Origin: Owenia fusiformis
Lineage: Eukaryota; Annelida; Polychaeta; Sabellida; Oweniidae
Direction: 5' to 3'
Assembly: GCA_903813345.2 (NCBI GenBank)
Contig: CAIIXF020000007.1
Location: 9,985,730 to 10,049,729 of the forward strand
DNA: 64,000 nt
The notes under the pieces are model-generated. The model had not been told where the DNA came from. It ran no database searches and saw only the letters and a program-made list of their open reading frames with translations. Below are positions 33,609 to 43,951 of the stretch, piece by piece (within the stretch, counting starts at the first letter, position 1; each line of letters begins with the position of its first letter). The position numbers were made by a program, and so were the translations under genes.

Positions 33609-36600
33609 TATTTTTACCCCACTGTCTCCCAGTTGATATTACAGTTTGATTACAGTGGCATTTCCATAATAATGGTGTAATTTGTAGTCTTCCTCTTGGC
33701 TTTTTCCTAGGGCTGATTTATAACACATATCAAAATATGATATTAAAGATTGAGTGCAGAATATAACTACCCTATGTCATGTACATGTATATGTATAATT
33801 TGTTGCTTGCTGTTAAATCAATCAAGTGTCACAAGTTGTGTTATACCAGTTGAAAGCATGTAGTTCTACTCTGTTTAATCATTTGCAAGGTAACATCTAT
33901 ACAATAACATAATAAGATATGATTTAGCCCATATTCAATCTCAATTAGAAGAAAGACCATTTGAGACTATTATGATCTTATTAGAGTCAATATAATGAAA
34001 GTTAGAAGTCAGAGGATGGTGTCACTCACTTATGGAAATCAAGAATCAGGGTACATTTACATGTTTAACATTATGAACGTTAGTATAATGAATAACATTA
34101 CCTCTAATTTGAAGATGATTTAGTTACAATTACAACACAAATTGCCACGGGAAAGCTAGTAAGTTGCTAATGTTCATTTTCAACTCAAATCCATATCGAT
34201 TTACTCTCTTTCAAGACTGAGTCATAAAAACCCCTATGAATAACCCCTCACTGCATAATGTACCAGTTTATTGTCACTGTTCATTTTTTGGAGGACGTAT
34301 TTTGAATAAGATAAAGTAATTTAAATAAATCAATGATAGCAGTATGTATGTAGTGAATGTGTTATGGTCAGTATGTGAATTGATATTTGAAGTAGAGTGA
34401 GATCAGGTCATTCAGCTATATACAAAATTATTCGGTTGGTTTATTATAAGGTTTGATATTGTAGAAAAAGTGGAAATTGCAATGGACAAGTAATGGGATT
34501 TAGTACAAAGCATGCTATATGGGATTTTGTAAGTACATCTGTATGTTGTTTTTTAACAATTCAGTCTGGCATGCAACCCCAAGAGTGTCTGATAAAAGCC
34601 TATGATCTTTTACTTTTACATGGAACAATCGCTTAATTGGTGCCTATGTTCTCTGGGCACTTGGGTAGTCTTGCAATAAGCCTTTATATAACTTTTATTG
34701 ACATCTTATATCATTACATGCTTACATTTGTCATAAAACTCACTAAAAACTAATATCTACTACTAAACTGCTAACTAAATTTGAAACCCTCCTATTTACT
34801 TTACCTGTGCAGGTGATGTATAGAGGGGGTGGGTCTGGAGGACCTGAAGCAAGACTAATGTTCGAGTTAAAAGTGAGTTGTTAATTTTCGAGGACCCTCG
34901 GGTATAACAGACCAGAAGGTCTTATATGTAAGCATGTATAGTCTATGTACACGGTAGGTAAGTCAATAACAGCATACGGTAAGTAGATGTAAGTTGTGGT
35001 AACAAGTAATATGTGCATTTCTCCTGTCTATATACATAGTAGAACTAACATTAGCGAATTGGTAGGCAGTGTAACCTCAGGGATTATTTCTGATGTGGGA
35101 CTACATTGAGTTAGTTGGATAGTGTTTTTGCATGTTTCGTATTTGTCCTAGAAAAGTAATTGCTTGATACATGCAGATTATGGAGAAAGGGACTTAAATC
35201 TCACCCCTTCCCCCTCTATCCTTCCATGTTCAAGCAACTGTACTGTATTTGAATTTTGAAAAGGTTCCAAAATATAAATAAACTCAAGGATTTGATGTGA
35301 GACTAAAATAAAGATAGGCAGAGTGTAATCTGACTAATTTGCTTTTATTTTACATATTTTACTTCCTGTTATACGAGGTATATGTTCAAAAAGTTATCCC
35401 TCAACATCTGAATTCATTTCATACTTACTTGTACTGTCTTTGGAAATAGATGTATGAGATATTACTATAAACATGTTTACTCAAACTGAGCATGCTAAAA
35501 ATGTCATGGTTAATAAGAGGAAGGGAGCGGTATTTCAAAAAAGCCAGTAAGCTGGTCTTGACCAGTCAGCTGGTTGATAAGATGATAACTGAGAGGAAGG
35601 GGGATACTTCTGAATTCTCTAAAAATATTCACCTTAGCTGGTCTTCAGTTGATAAGTTCAGTGTAAGTGAGAGAATATCTGACAGCTCTTATCATATATT
35701 TGTTAGTGAGAAATAGAAAGTATTTATACTGTTGAGTACGGTGGCAAATTTTAGACTTTATTACTTTGTAACGATCATGTTAAGTTGCTTGCTTCATGTT
35801 TTAGTTTTATGACTTGATTGAGTTTTTTCATGATTGATAATTTCATTGTTTTCAACATCGTATGTTGCCATTTGTGAGTTCTGAAATATCTGAGTTCAAA
35901 GGTTTCTTTTTTATTTGAAAATCTTGTATTTTATGTTGTGTTTATGGCTCATTTATTCGTACACACCTTGATGTTGACATGTGTGAGGTTTTACTAACAT
36001 GGTGTGCTTATTTTTAGTTAAAAGGTTCTCCTAGTTACAGACCTTTATGTTCTCCAATGTCTGGCTCAGTTTATAAGTAAAAGAGAATGTAGTTGTTAAT
36101 TTCATTGATAGAGCAAGAGAGTGGGGTGCTTCTTTGCAAATATGAGATGCCATGTCTTCTAGAGCAGGTACCCTGGTCTGAAATAGAAAAGTACTTCTTA
36201 TAACCCAATACTATTTACGACTTAAAATTGGTACAGAGTTCAAATCTTTGGATTCCCTTACCACTGGTCCCCACCTGGTTACCCTCTTAAAATTCACATT
36301 CTACCTGTATAAATCTCTAGATCTCTGCTTGAGAAAAGATTTTGAGACAAGTCTAAAATGTTGATACTCACTCAGTCCATTCTATTTAAGGTAAGGTAAC
36401 TAAGAGGCTATCAGCCTTAAAGATGTGGGGTTGTTTTGATTGGACAATTTTGGTACATTAAAGAGGGATTTGTTCGATACATTTTGATGCGAAAACTTTG
36501 ATACCTCTCGACATTCAGCAATTTTATGCAAGACTGTGTTGCTTGTTTTAGCCGTTGGGTATACTGATGTAAATTGATATTTATACCAAGGAAAGTGAAC

Positions 36601-36772
36601 TAGAATAGATGTTCTTTGATCTGTCTCCTTGTCTAAGCTCAGCTTGCATAAGTCCATGTCTACTTACCTCATAATATACATGTACATACCTGTTTGGAAA
36701 GTAGATTTTGAAGGTGATACATGCTCATACATATGATACATGGATGTTGTAATTCACATACACAGTGATCTC
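33609..36772. other. 3.2 kb interval, nothing recognised
   Basis: Unique AT-rich sequence. A 74-codon open frame at 35492-35716 has no known domain and no flanking splice logic, so it is not called. Confidence 0.4.
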
Positions 36773-36968
36773 CCCAGCATTAAAGCAAGTGGGAGCAGCT
36801 CCCACTCGAGATTTCGGAAATAGGCTTGCACCCACCTGAAAATCCATTTGCACCCACTTGAAAATGAGAAAAATTATGAAAATTGGGCATATTTTGACCA
36901 ATTTTGGTCTGAATTATGAAAATGAGAATTTTGCACCCACTTGAGAAAATATCCTGTGGAGATCACTG
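36773..36968. mobile_element. 196 bp hAT-like MITE (CAGTGATCTCC ends)
   Basis: The left end CAGTGATCTCCCCAGC pairs with the right end GTGGAGATCACTG. The interior repeats GCACCCACTTGA and includes a small palindrome GGGAGCAGCTCCC. The ends resemble those of the element at 40232. Confidence 0.6.
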
Positions 36969-37282
36969 AACATGTACTTACACAGTGAAACTCACATCTT
37001 CAATTGCTAAAGGCCTACCTGTATATTTTACCCTTATTTTTCAAATCTAATTGCAATCTGATTGAATAAAGACAGTGAAACCCATAAGATCCTGATTTAT
37101 ACATCAATGAAATGTTGTTCAAGTATCGAGGCTCACTACTCAAAATACTTTCACGTAGCATGGTGTAGTGAAGAGGGTTATAGTTCAAATATATGTATAT
37201 GCACAGAGGTGTGTTCGGAGTTAGAGGATGGATAAAGGTTAAGATTAGTAGAACGCTTTTAAATAATCTAACTCCACTTTTT
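36969..37282. other. Interval without recognised features
   Basis: AT-rich spacer between the MITE and the next long element. Confidence 0.4.
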
Positions 37283-37328
37283 ATGTCCCCATCACATAGT
37301 GTTGGGCCATATTGTCGGCCTAGGCGCG

Positions 37329-37407
37329 TCCGTCCGTCCGTCTGTCTGTCCGTCTGTCTGTCCGTCTGTCTGTCCGTCTGTCTGTCCGTCTGTCCGTCCG
37401 TACGTCC
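37329..37407 (+). repeat. Tetranucleotide tract (CCGT/CTGT)n
   Basis: Phased mix of CCGT and CTGT. The 143- and 101-codon open frames across it are RTDGQTDRQ-type artefacts. Confidence 0.85.
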
Positions 37408-37439
37408 GGCAGTTTTCTCCAAAACCGTTACAGATATCA

Positions 37440-38602
37440 CCTTCAAATTTTCAGGGATAAATTATGAGTGCATAAAGATGTGGATGAAAAAAAATTAACT
37501 CGATACCTACTTCCTGTCGGCCATTTTGAAGTCAAATGCTAAAATCCTTGTCTGCAAACTTTAAGAAAAACGGCCTCACAGTTGCTTTTCAAACTATAAC
37601 ATCTTGTTCAGATCACTTCATTCTAGATCTGATTAGGTTTTGGACCTGTTAGTTCAGTCAAGTCAGCCATTTTGAATGTTTTAAGAAAAGTTAGCGCACG
37701 ATAATACTTTGTATCATATTGAATGGTGTTTTTCAGTTTTCATACTTTAACTATTTAGTAGCTTTATAAATAATTTCATGTGTCCTTTGTTGTAAAAGCC
37801 TATTTTATTGTTAACAGTAGTTATATGTGATAATTTTGTAAAAAGAAATCAGCAAAAATCCATAATCACTTTTTTATTGTCGGCCATTTTTGATTTTTCC
37901 GTCCTAAAATCTTGTCTGTAAAGTCTTGTCTACGCGTTTTCAGGTGAACCGTTTGGTAAATCAATTTCAAATTTTCAGGGATGATTCTTAGTATGAAAAT
38001 CTAGATCTGATTAGTTTTTGGGCATTCTGGGTAAATGTCAAGGCAGCCATTTTGGATTTTCCGTCGTAAAATCTTGTCTGTAAACTCTTGTCTACGCATT
38101 TTCAGGTGAACCGTTTGGTAGATCAATTTCAAATTTTCAGGGATGATTCTTAGTATGAATATCTAGATCTGATTAGTTTTTGGGCATTCTGGGTAAATGT
38201 CAAGGCAGCCATTTTGGATTTTCCGCCGTAAAATCTTGTCTGTAAAGTCTTGTCTACGCATTTCCAGGTGAACCGTTTGGTAGATCAATTTCAAATTTTC
38301 AGGGATGATTCTTAGTATGAAAATCTAGATCTGATTAGTTTTTTGGCATTCTGAATAAATGTCAAGGCAGCCATTTTGGATTTTCCGTCTTAAAATCGTG
38401 CCCGTAAAGACTTGTCTACATGTTTTTAGGTGAACCGTTTGGTTGATCAATTTCAAATTTTCAGGGATGATTTTTAGTATGAAAATCTAGTTCTGATTAG
38501 TTTTTTGGCATTCTGGGTAAATGTCAAGGCAGCCATTTTGGATTTTCTGTCCTTAAATCTTGTCTGTAAAGTCTTGTTTACATGTTTTCTGGTTAACTGT
38601 GT
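37440..38602 (+). repeat. Core tandem repeats, about 162 bp period
   Basis: The landmark AAATTTTCAGGGATGATT recurs near 37966, 38131, 38292 and 38454, with a more diverged unit from 37445. Each unit also holds GAACCGTTTGGT, ATCTAGATCTGATTAG, GGCATTCTGGGTAAATG and GCCATTTTGGATTTTC. Confidence 0.85.
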
Positions 38603-38603
38603 G

Positions 38604-39590
38604 CAGTGTGGCAAATAAGAGGTCGCCAAACGCCAAAAACAGGGAGTGAAAAAAATTTGGCGATAGAAGTTGCGATCTATCTCGACAATTTCGGCGATGG
38701 ATGTTAGAACTTCACAGTTTTTATCCCCGACATTCTTGAAAAATGAAGTTTCATAGTTGATCCTATTCCCATTCACAAAGCTTTTTATTCTACCTAAAAC
38801 ATGATCAGAATAGAAGAACATAAAGCCACCTACTTTAGAGAAGAACAATTTGAAGTAAAATAGCCAGATAATCATCAGTATTTAGAAAAAAAACACTGAA
38901 AATCATCTAAATTTTGCCGTGAGCAGGCAGGAAGTTAGCCTACTCAGAGGTAACAATTTTGGTATTGTATCTGTATTGATCGCACTGCCATCTTTATAAC
39001 TTATGAAAAACTGTTGAAGTCAAGATTCATTTATACAACCAGATACCTGTCTAGAACTCCTTGCACATTTGATTCCTTTATTTGTTTATCCTCATTAGAC
39101 TAAAAAAAGTTCATGATGTTCATTTTAAAGAGGTTCAATTCAAAAAATGCTGCATTTTCAAAATATTGATCTCTCCAAACTCTGAAATAAAAGCTTCTTT
39201 GATGATACATACTCTAGCAGTATAGCCTAATAACACAATTTTCTTTATCTATATTGTTAGTACATACAACTCTAGTATAGACATTTGATCAGCATGCTCT
39301 GTCTAATTTACCCTCAAAAAATTTGAGTAAGATTTTTCCAACGAACCTACCTGCCTAGTGCCTACCCCAAATCTGAAATTTCATTGATCAGGAAACAGAC
39401 ATGTGTGGCCTTTCCACTTATTTTAAGCAGTTTAATTTACCATTCGCAATTCATGCACAGTTTAAGATGAGGGCAAAATTTATGCTGACTAGACAAAATT
39501 ATGGCCAGACGAAAAATATTTTGGCGAGAGTGTTTCAAATGTCTCTGGACAAATTTGGCTATAGTGAAAAAATCCTTATTTGCCAGACTG
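38604..39590. mobile_element. hAT-like insertion within the core repeat
   Basis: Ends CAGTGTGGCAAATAAG and, inverted, CAGTCTGGCAAATAAG. It interrupts a core unit: the sequence before (GGTTAACTGTGTG) and after (GTGTGACGGATCAATTTC) joins into the normal unit, sharing GTGTG as part of a target duplication. The interior has no recognisable transposase. Confidence 0.6.
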
Positions 39591-40231
39591 GTGTGACGGA
39601 TCAATTTCAAATTTTCAGGGGTGGTTCTTAGTATGAAAATGTAGAACTGACCAATTCTTTGGCATTCTGGGTAAATTTTAAGGTGGCCATTTGGATTTTC
39701 CGTCCTCAAATTGTGTCGGTAAAATCTTGTCTACTCATTTTTAGGATAACCATTTGACGGGATCACCAATAGGTGGGGACATTTTGTACACATTTGTGTT
39801 CTTGTTATGTATTTGGCAGTTAGAGCATTAAACCTGTGTATTGTTTGCCATCTACATATGCATCAGGCCATGTATCCTCCAATAAAACATTCCTATCCAA
39901 TCAAGGGCAAATGTTGTTTAGATCAAAATTTAATTATTGAAATCACATTTTGATTTCTGTTTTATTATACTGCATATTAGAATCAAGCTGAGATGCCTTT
40001 GGCTCAATAGGTTAGATGATATAAAAAGATCTATAAATAAAAATAATTCATTCAAGTTAAATTTTTCATTCATAAAGCGTATGCAATTGACATATTTAGG
40101 AAATTATATGTTGTAGACTAGACATTTTTAGTACAGTAAAACTTGTCTTATCTGAATACCATTTAGACCAACCTAAAGTGTTCGGATTGGCAGGTGTTCA
40201 CATTTCAAATTGTTTTAACATAAATGTATAT

Positions 40232-41088
40232 CAGAGATCACGGTAGACGTTCGCCATTCGCCAATTGCGTATTTTCGAAAGAGGTGGCGAAAAATATGTA
40301 AAGGTATTTCGCAGTTATGGCGAATTAGAGGTGTCACGGTTTCCCGATATTGGACCGAATTTCGGTCCAGATGCTTCGGTTCGGGACATGGGACAGAAAG
40401 GGTTAATATCGGTACATAGATTCCTTCACTAAAATGCATAAAACGTGTATAAATAGCGAGGAACACCTCCGATTTCGTTCTGAAATATTTTCACTTACCT
40501 CGTACCTAGATTACACTTCTTTGCATTGAAAAGTGTTATTAACGGACCCGCGATTTCAGGTAGATGGTAATGCTTGTTCGTAAATTTCTTCATCGTCGTT
40601 CGCAAATCTAGTGCATTATCAGTATGCCGGATGTAGGAAAGAAATTGAAAAATCGAACCGGCATCTAAGTCGAAAAAGTCGGCAGTTTGGAAGTATTTTG
40701 GGACTCCGATATCACAAGGTAAACGAATTGGTAATATTACACCGTGCAGACTATGTGAAATGCCGATCACATTCGCGGCAGATGCTTTACATTCAATTTT
40801 AATGGACGTTTTTTTATTCCTGAATATGATTTTGAAAAGTGAAACTGTCATCATCAGACATTTCATCATTTTAAATGTTCTGTCCCGTCCCGTCCCGAAA
40901 GTAACGTGTTGAGACCATTTGTACCGTTCCGTACCGTAACGAAATTTTCTTGGACCGTGACACCTCTATTGCGAATTCCCTTTTTTACGGTTTTTCAAAA
41001 TGGCTAATTCATATTTTGGTTGGCTAAAAATATTTTGGAAGATTTAGCCACAATGGCTAACAAGTTTTTTCAACTATCGTGATCTCTG
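40232..41088. mobile_element. Middle element of the nest, hAT-like ends
   Basis: Ends CAGAGATCACGGTAG and, inverted, CAGAGATCACGATAG. The direct repeat TGTATAT (40225-40231 and 41089-41095) flanks it as a target duplication. Interior fragments hold TTCGCCA / TGGCTAA motifs. Confidence 0.7.
40326..40968. mobile_element. Innermost element, hAT-like with 8 bp target duplication
   Basis: Ends TAGAGGTGTCACGGT and ACCGTGACACCTCTA. The flanking octamers are TGGCGAAT and TTGCGAAT (7 of 8 match). TIR and duplication length fit the hAT superfamily. Inside, CCGAATTTCGG and CCCGTCCCG motifs occur; no transposase is recognised among short frames. Confidence 0.75.
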
Positions 41089-41181
41089 TGTATATTTGTC
41101 AGATTAAAAAATGAGACTGAAAAAGTGTTCGCATTGAGAGGTGTTTAGATTATAGAGGTGTTTGGATACAAAGGTTTTCTG

Positions 41182-41513
41182 TATATATAAAATGGTATCA
41201 AGCTAACTTATTGGATACAATGTTAAAAGATTGTTCACAGGTCATTGGCATTTGCTCAAATTCCGAATTATATGAATTTTAAAGTTAGGTGCATACATTC
41301 CTTTTGGTGGTATACAAACAGCAATACAGTCATGTACAGCCATTTTCATATAAATCACGATTTATGTTTTTTCTGAAAGACGATCCATACACTTAAAGAT
41401 GAAGGTCATTTATAGAAGTTTGTTGATTGAAATCAATACTAAATGCATAGGATTTTAAAAATGTTGAAAACTTCATATGTTATCATGCCACTAATATATT
41501 TTGTATATTTCAG
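41182..41513. other. Sequence upstream of the neurabin acceptor
   Basis: AT-rich, ending TTTGTATATTTCAG at 41513, a good 3' splice site. Probably intron. Confidence 0.45.
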
Positions 41514-42001
41514 GTTGAGTCAGTGATGGGGGAAACAGAACTTAACATTATCAAGGCTGTGATCTGTGGAATATAGCCCAATAGGGAGTAGTGCAGTATA
41601 ATCATAATATAGATACAGAATGGAATATCACTGTGTAATATTTTAAATATCACACCAATACACTTGGATATTGATAACCATCAAGAAAATTCAATTTGTA
41701 GGATGAAGTTACATGAATTAGATCATAAAATCACCAAAATTTAGCATCCCAGTTAAACATACCACGGATTATTAGGATTAGGCTGTTATCATGTTATAGC
41801 CAGGTTTTGTATAATGTTACCTTACACTTGTGAATATAGACAAGTTATCTGATCCTGTGCCAAGTTAGGCTACTATAGTGTAATACCTGGATGTACTGAG
41901 TCTATACATGCTGCATACACAGTGAGCCTTATCATTTAATTAGACCTACAATTTGGAGTCCCTCTAAGCAATGTAAAGCTCATAGTAGAGTGTTCTACAA
42001 T
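41514..42001 (+). other. 5' UTR of the neurabin gene (acceptor-bounded)
   Basis: A likely splice acceptor ends at 41513, and no further splice site is needed before the coding start. The coding frame has a stop (TGA) at 41897-41899 and no in-frame ATG before 42002. The upstream sequence has several short ATG frames, as is common in long leaders. Confidence 0.4.
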
Positions 42002-43951
42002 ATGTATGGAGTCGTGGAAAATCGGCAAGCTTTGATAGCTGATAGTAGGAAACGTTCAGGAAGTAATGCCGGCGATTTAGATGACGAAAAAAATCAGGCA
42101 CTAAATTCTTTAAGACAGAACTATGAGAACTCCGATGATGAGGGGCTCAATATGTTACACCCTCAAGAGGCTTATTCCGTGAATATACGTGATCTGAAAA
42201 GTCGTTTTCAAACTGGTGGCAGTGGTGGTGGAGATACCAGGTACCTGTCCAATCAGCCTACAGGTAGAGCCACTAAGCCTTTACAACCAGTGCAGAATAC
42301 ACGCACAGATATCAATACCAATATGAATGTCAACTCGAGGAATTCACCGGAGACCAAACGTAAACGAGTTCCAGATAATGAACGTGGTAGGCAAGCTAAA
42401 AGGGATAACAATACTGTTAATAATTCTGATGACTTTAAGGAAACTTCTCACGTTCAAAGGTTTAATCGTACACGTGCATTATTTCACATGATGGAACAGG
42501 AGAATAAATCTAAACCTGTTAAGAACTATACAATTAGCTCAGGTAGATCAGCCTCCCATTCTCCATCCCCGGCTACAACCCCAGTCAGGTCCCCCACACC
42601 CCCTGTTACCCCACCCCCAAGGGCTGTCTCCCCATCCCCTAAGGAGAAGTCACGCTCGCGATCAGCATCTGACGAAACAGACCCCCTTATTACAAACAAT
42701 CTAGGTCGCACATCTTCAACTGGTGCTATAAACGAGGACATATCTAGCTACAAACCAAAGGCATTTGCAGACCCAACTAGTTACTTATCAGGAGGTTATC
42801 GTAGTAAATCTGAATGGGACTTGCCTAAACAACAATCAGAAAACGAATTAGAAAACGACGTAGTCATGTTGCCAATGAAAAACCGTCGTGCATTATTTGA
42901 GCAAAAAGCTGTAGGGAATTATTCCACTAATAAAACACCTGCAAAAACATTTACAAAACCACCAAATAGGTTTATTAAAGATGCAAAAGAAGAGGAACAA
43001 ACACGTCACAAGGCCGCTGCGGAGCCAGAAAGTACACGTCCACGATCTGGCTCTGATACACGGCCTCGTTATGGCTCGGACCCTGAAAGATTCCGTCGAC
43101 GTACAGATTCGACAAATTCCTCAGGGCCAGAATCCCCCCGCCCAGATATAAAACCTGTCATGTCAGATGTTATATTCAAGCCAAAAACTGAAACAGAGAC
43201 TAAAACTAAAAAAGTTGAGAAAACTTTTCAGAAACCTGTAGAAAACAATGCAAGGCCGTTGTTAAGGCGACGGAAGGAAAAACATGAAGAAGAAGAACGT
43301 CAGGAAAATGAACGAAGGAAAAGCCGGGAAGAGATTGCTGAAAATGAACGGCGGAAAAGTCGAGAAGAATTTGCTGAAAATGAACGACGGAAAAGCAGGG
43401 AAGAAAGTGCTGAGCAAGCAGCAATCACAAATGGTCATGTGACCACAAAAGAGCCAGCATTGGCATCTCGAGAGAAGCGCCTCAGTAAGGAAGACATCCA
43501 AAGCTCAATTAACAAAGCGGATGACTACTGGAAAAGCAACTATGGTGAAGATCCAGAAGATATTGACATAGTGGCTCTACTGGCCAAGCGTCGAGCTGAG
43601 CGTCAAACTAGTGCAGTAAGTCAGTCGACAACTGAATCAGTGAGCTCAGATGATGAAGGAGGACTTGGATCCTATAGTTTCAATGATGAACTAACCCCAG
43701 AAACTCCAGTCAAATCTACCAGGCCAACAAGACTGGGCAGCCTGGGAGATAGCAAACCAGATACAATAGACTCAGGGCTTGGGTCATATAGGAACAGTTC
43801 TAGTAGTGCTGACATGCTAAACCAAGAGACAGATGATCCTTTATCACCTATGCTTTCTCCAACTGTGGAAAGCAAGGCGAGCATATCATTAAAGATGTCC
43901 AAGTCAGAGCCTGAGCCTCCAACTAGTCCCACAATTAGACAGACATTCAAG
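42002..43951 (+). CDS. Neurabin exon with start codon (650 codons)
   Basis: The start is the first ATG after an in-frame stop at 41897, with A at -3. The frame is also open upstream from a GTG at 41990, not used. The encoded protein is mostly disordered: a basic SVNIRDLKSRFQ at about residue 59, RFNRTRALFHMM near 155, a Ser/Pro/Arg-rich stretch near 178-222 with many SP and TP sites, KNRRALFEQK near 295, a charged segment with three copies of a 12-residue repeat at 435-470, and DDYWKSNYGEDPEDID near 515. The exon ends TFK in phase 0 before GTAAGA. A single very large first coding exon is typical of this family. Confidence 0.88.

Larger units (their letters stand above)
37283..39786 (+). mobile_element. 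Long copy of the hairpin/microsatellite/core-repeat family
   Basis: The left end ATGTCCCCATCACATAGTG and right end TGGGGACATTTTG form an inverted pair, ATGTCCCCA / TGGGGACAT. A (CCGT/CTGT)n tract at 37329-37407 is followed by core units of about 162 bp to 38600. A hAT-like element (38604-39590) interrupts the last unit, which resumes to 39786. Layout (short inverted ends, tetranucleotide tract, core of about 160 bp) resembles bivalve pearl/HINE elements. Confidence 0.7.
40134..41181. mobile_element. Outer pogo-like MITE of a three-level nest
   Basis: TA then CAGTAAAACTTGTCTTATCTG; right end GGTTTTCTG then TA. Inside the left end is GGTGTTCACATTTC and inside the right GAGGTGTTTAGATTATAGAG, as in other copies. 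Without the two inner insertions it would be about 180 bp, close to the intact copy at 24668. Confidence 0.65.

Noticed and set aside
43206-43501. Minus-strand frames of 72 and 79 codons opposite neurabin
   Set aside because: They are shadows of the neurabin coding exon, including its 12-residue triplication.
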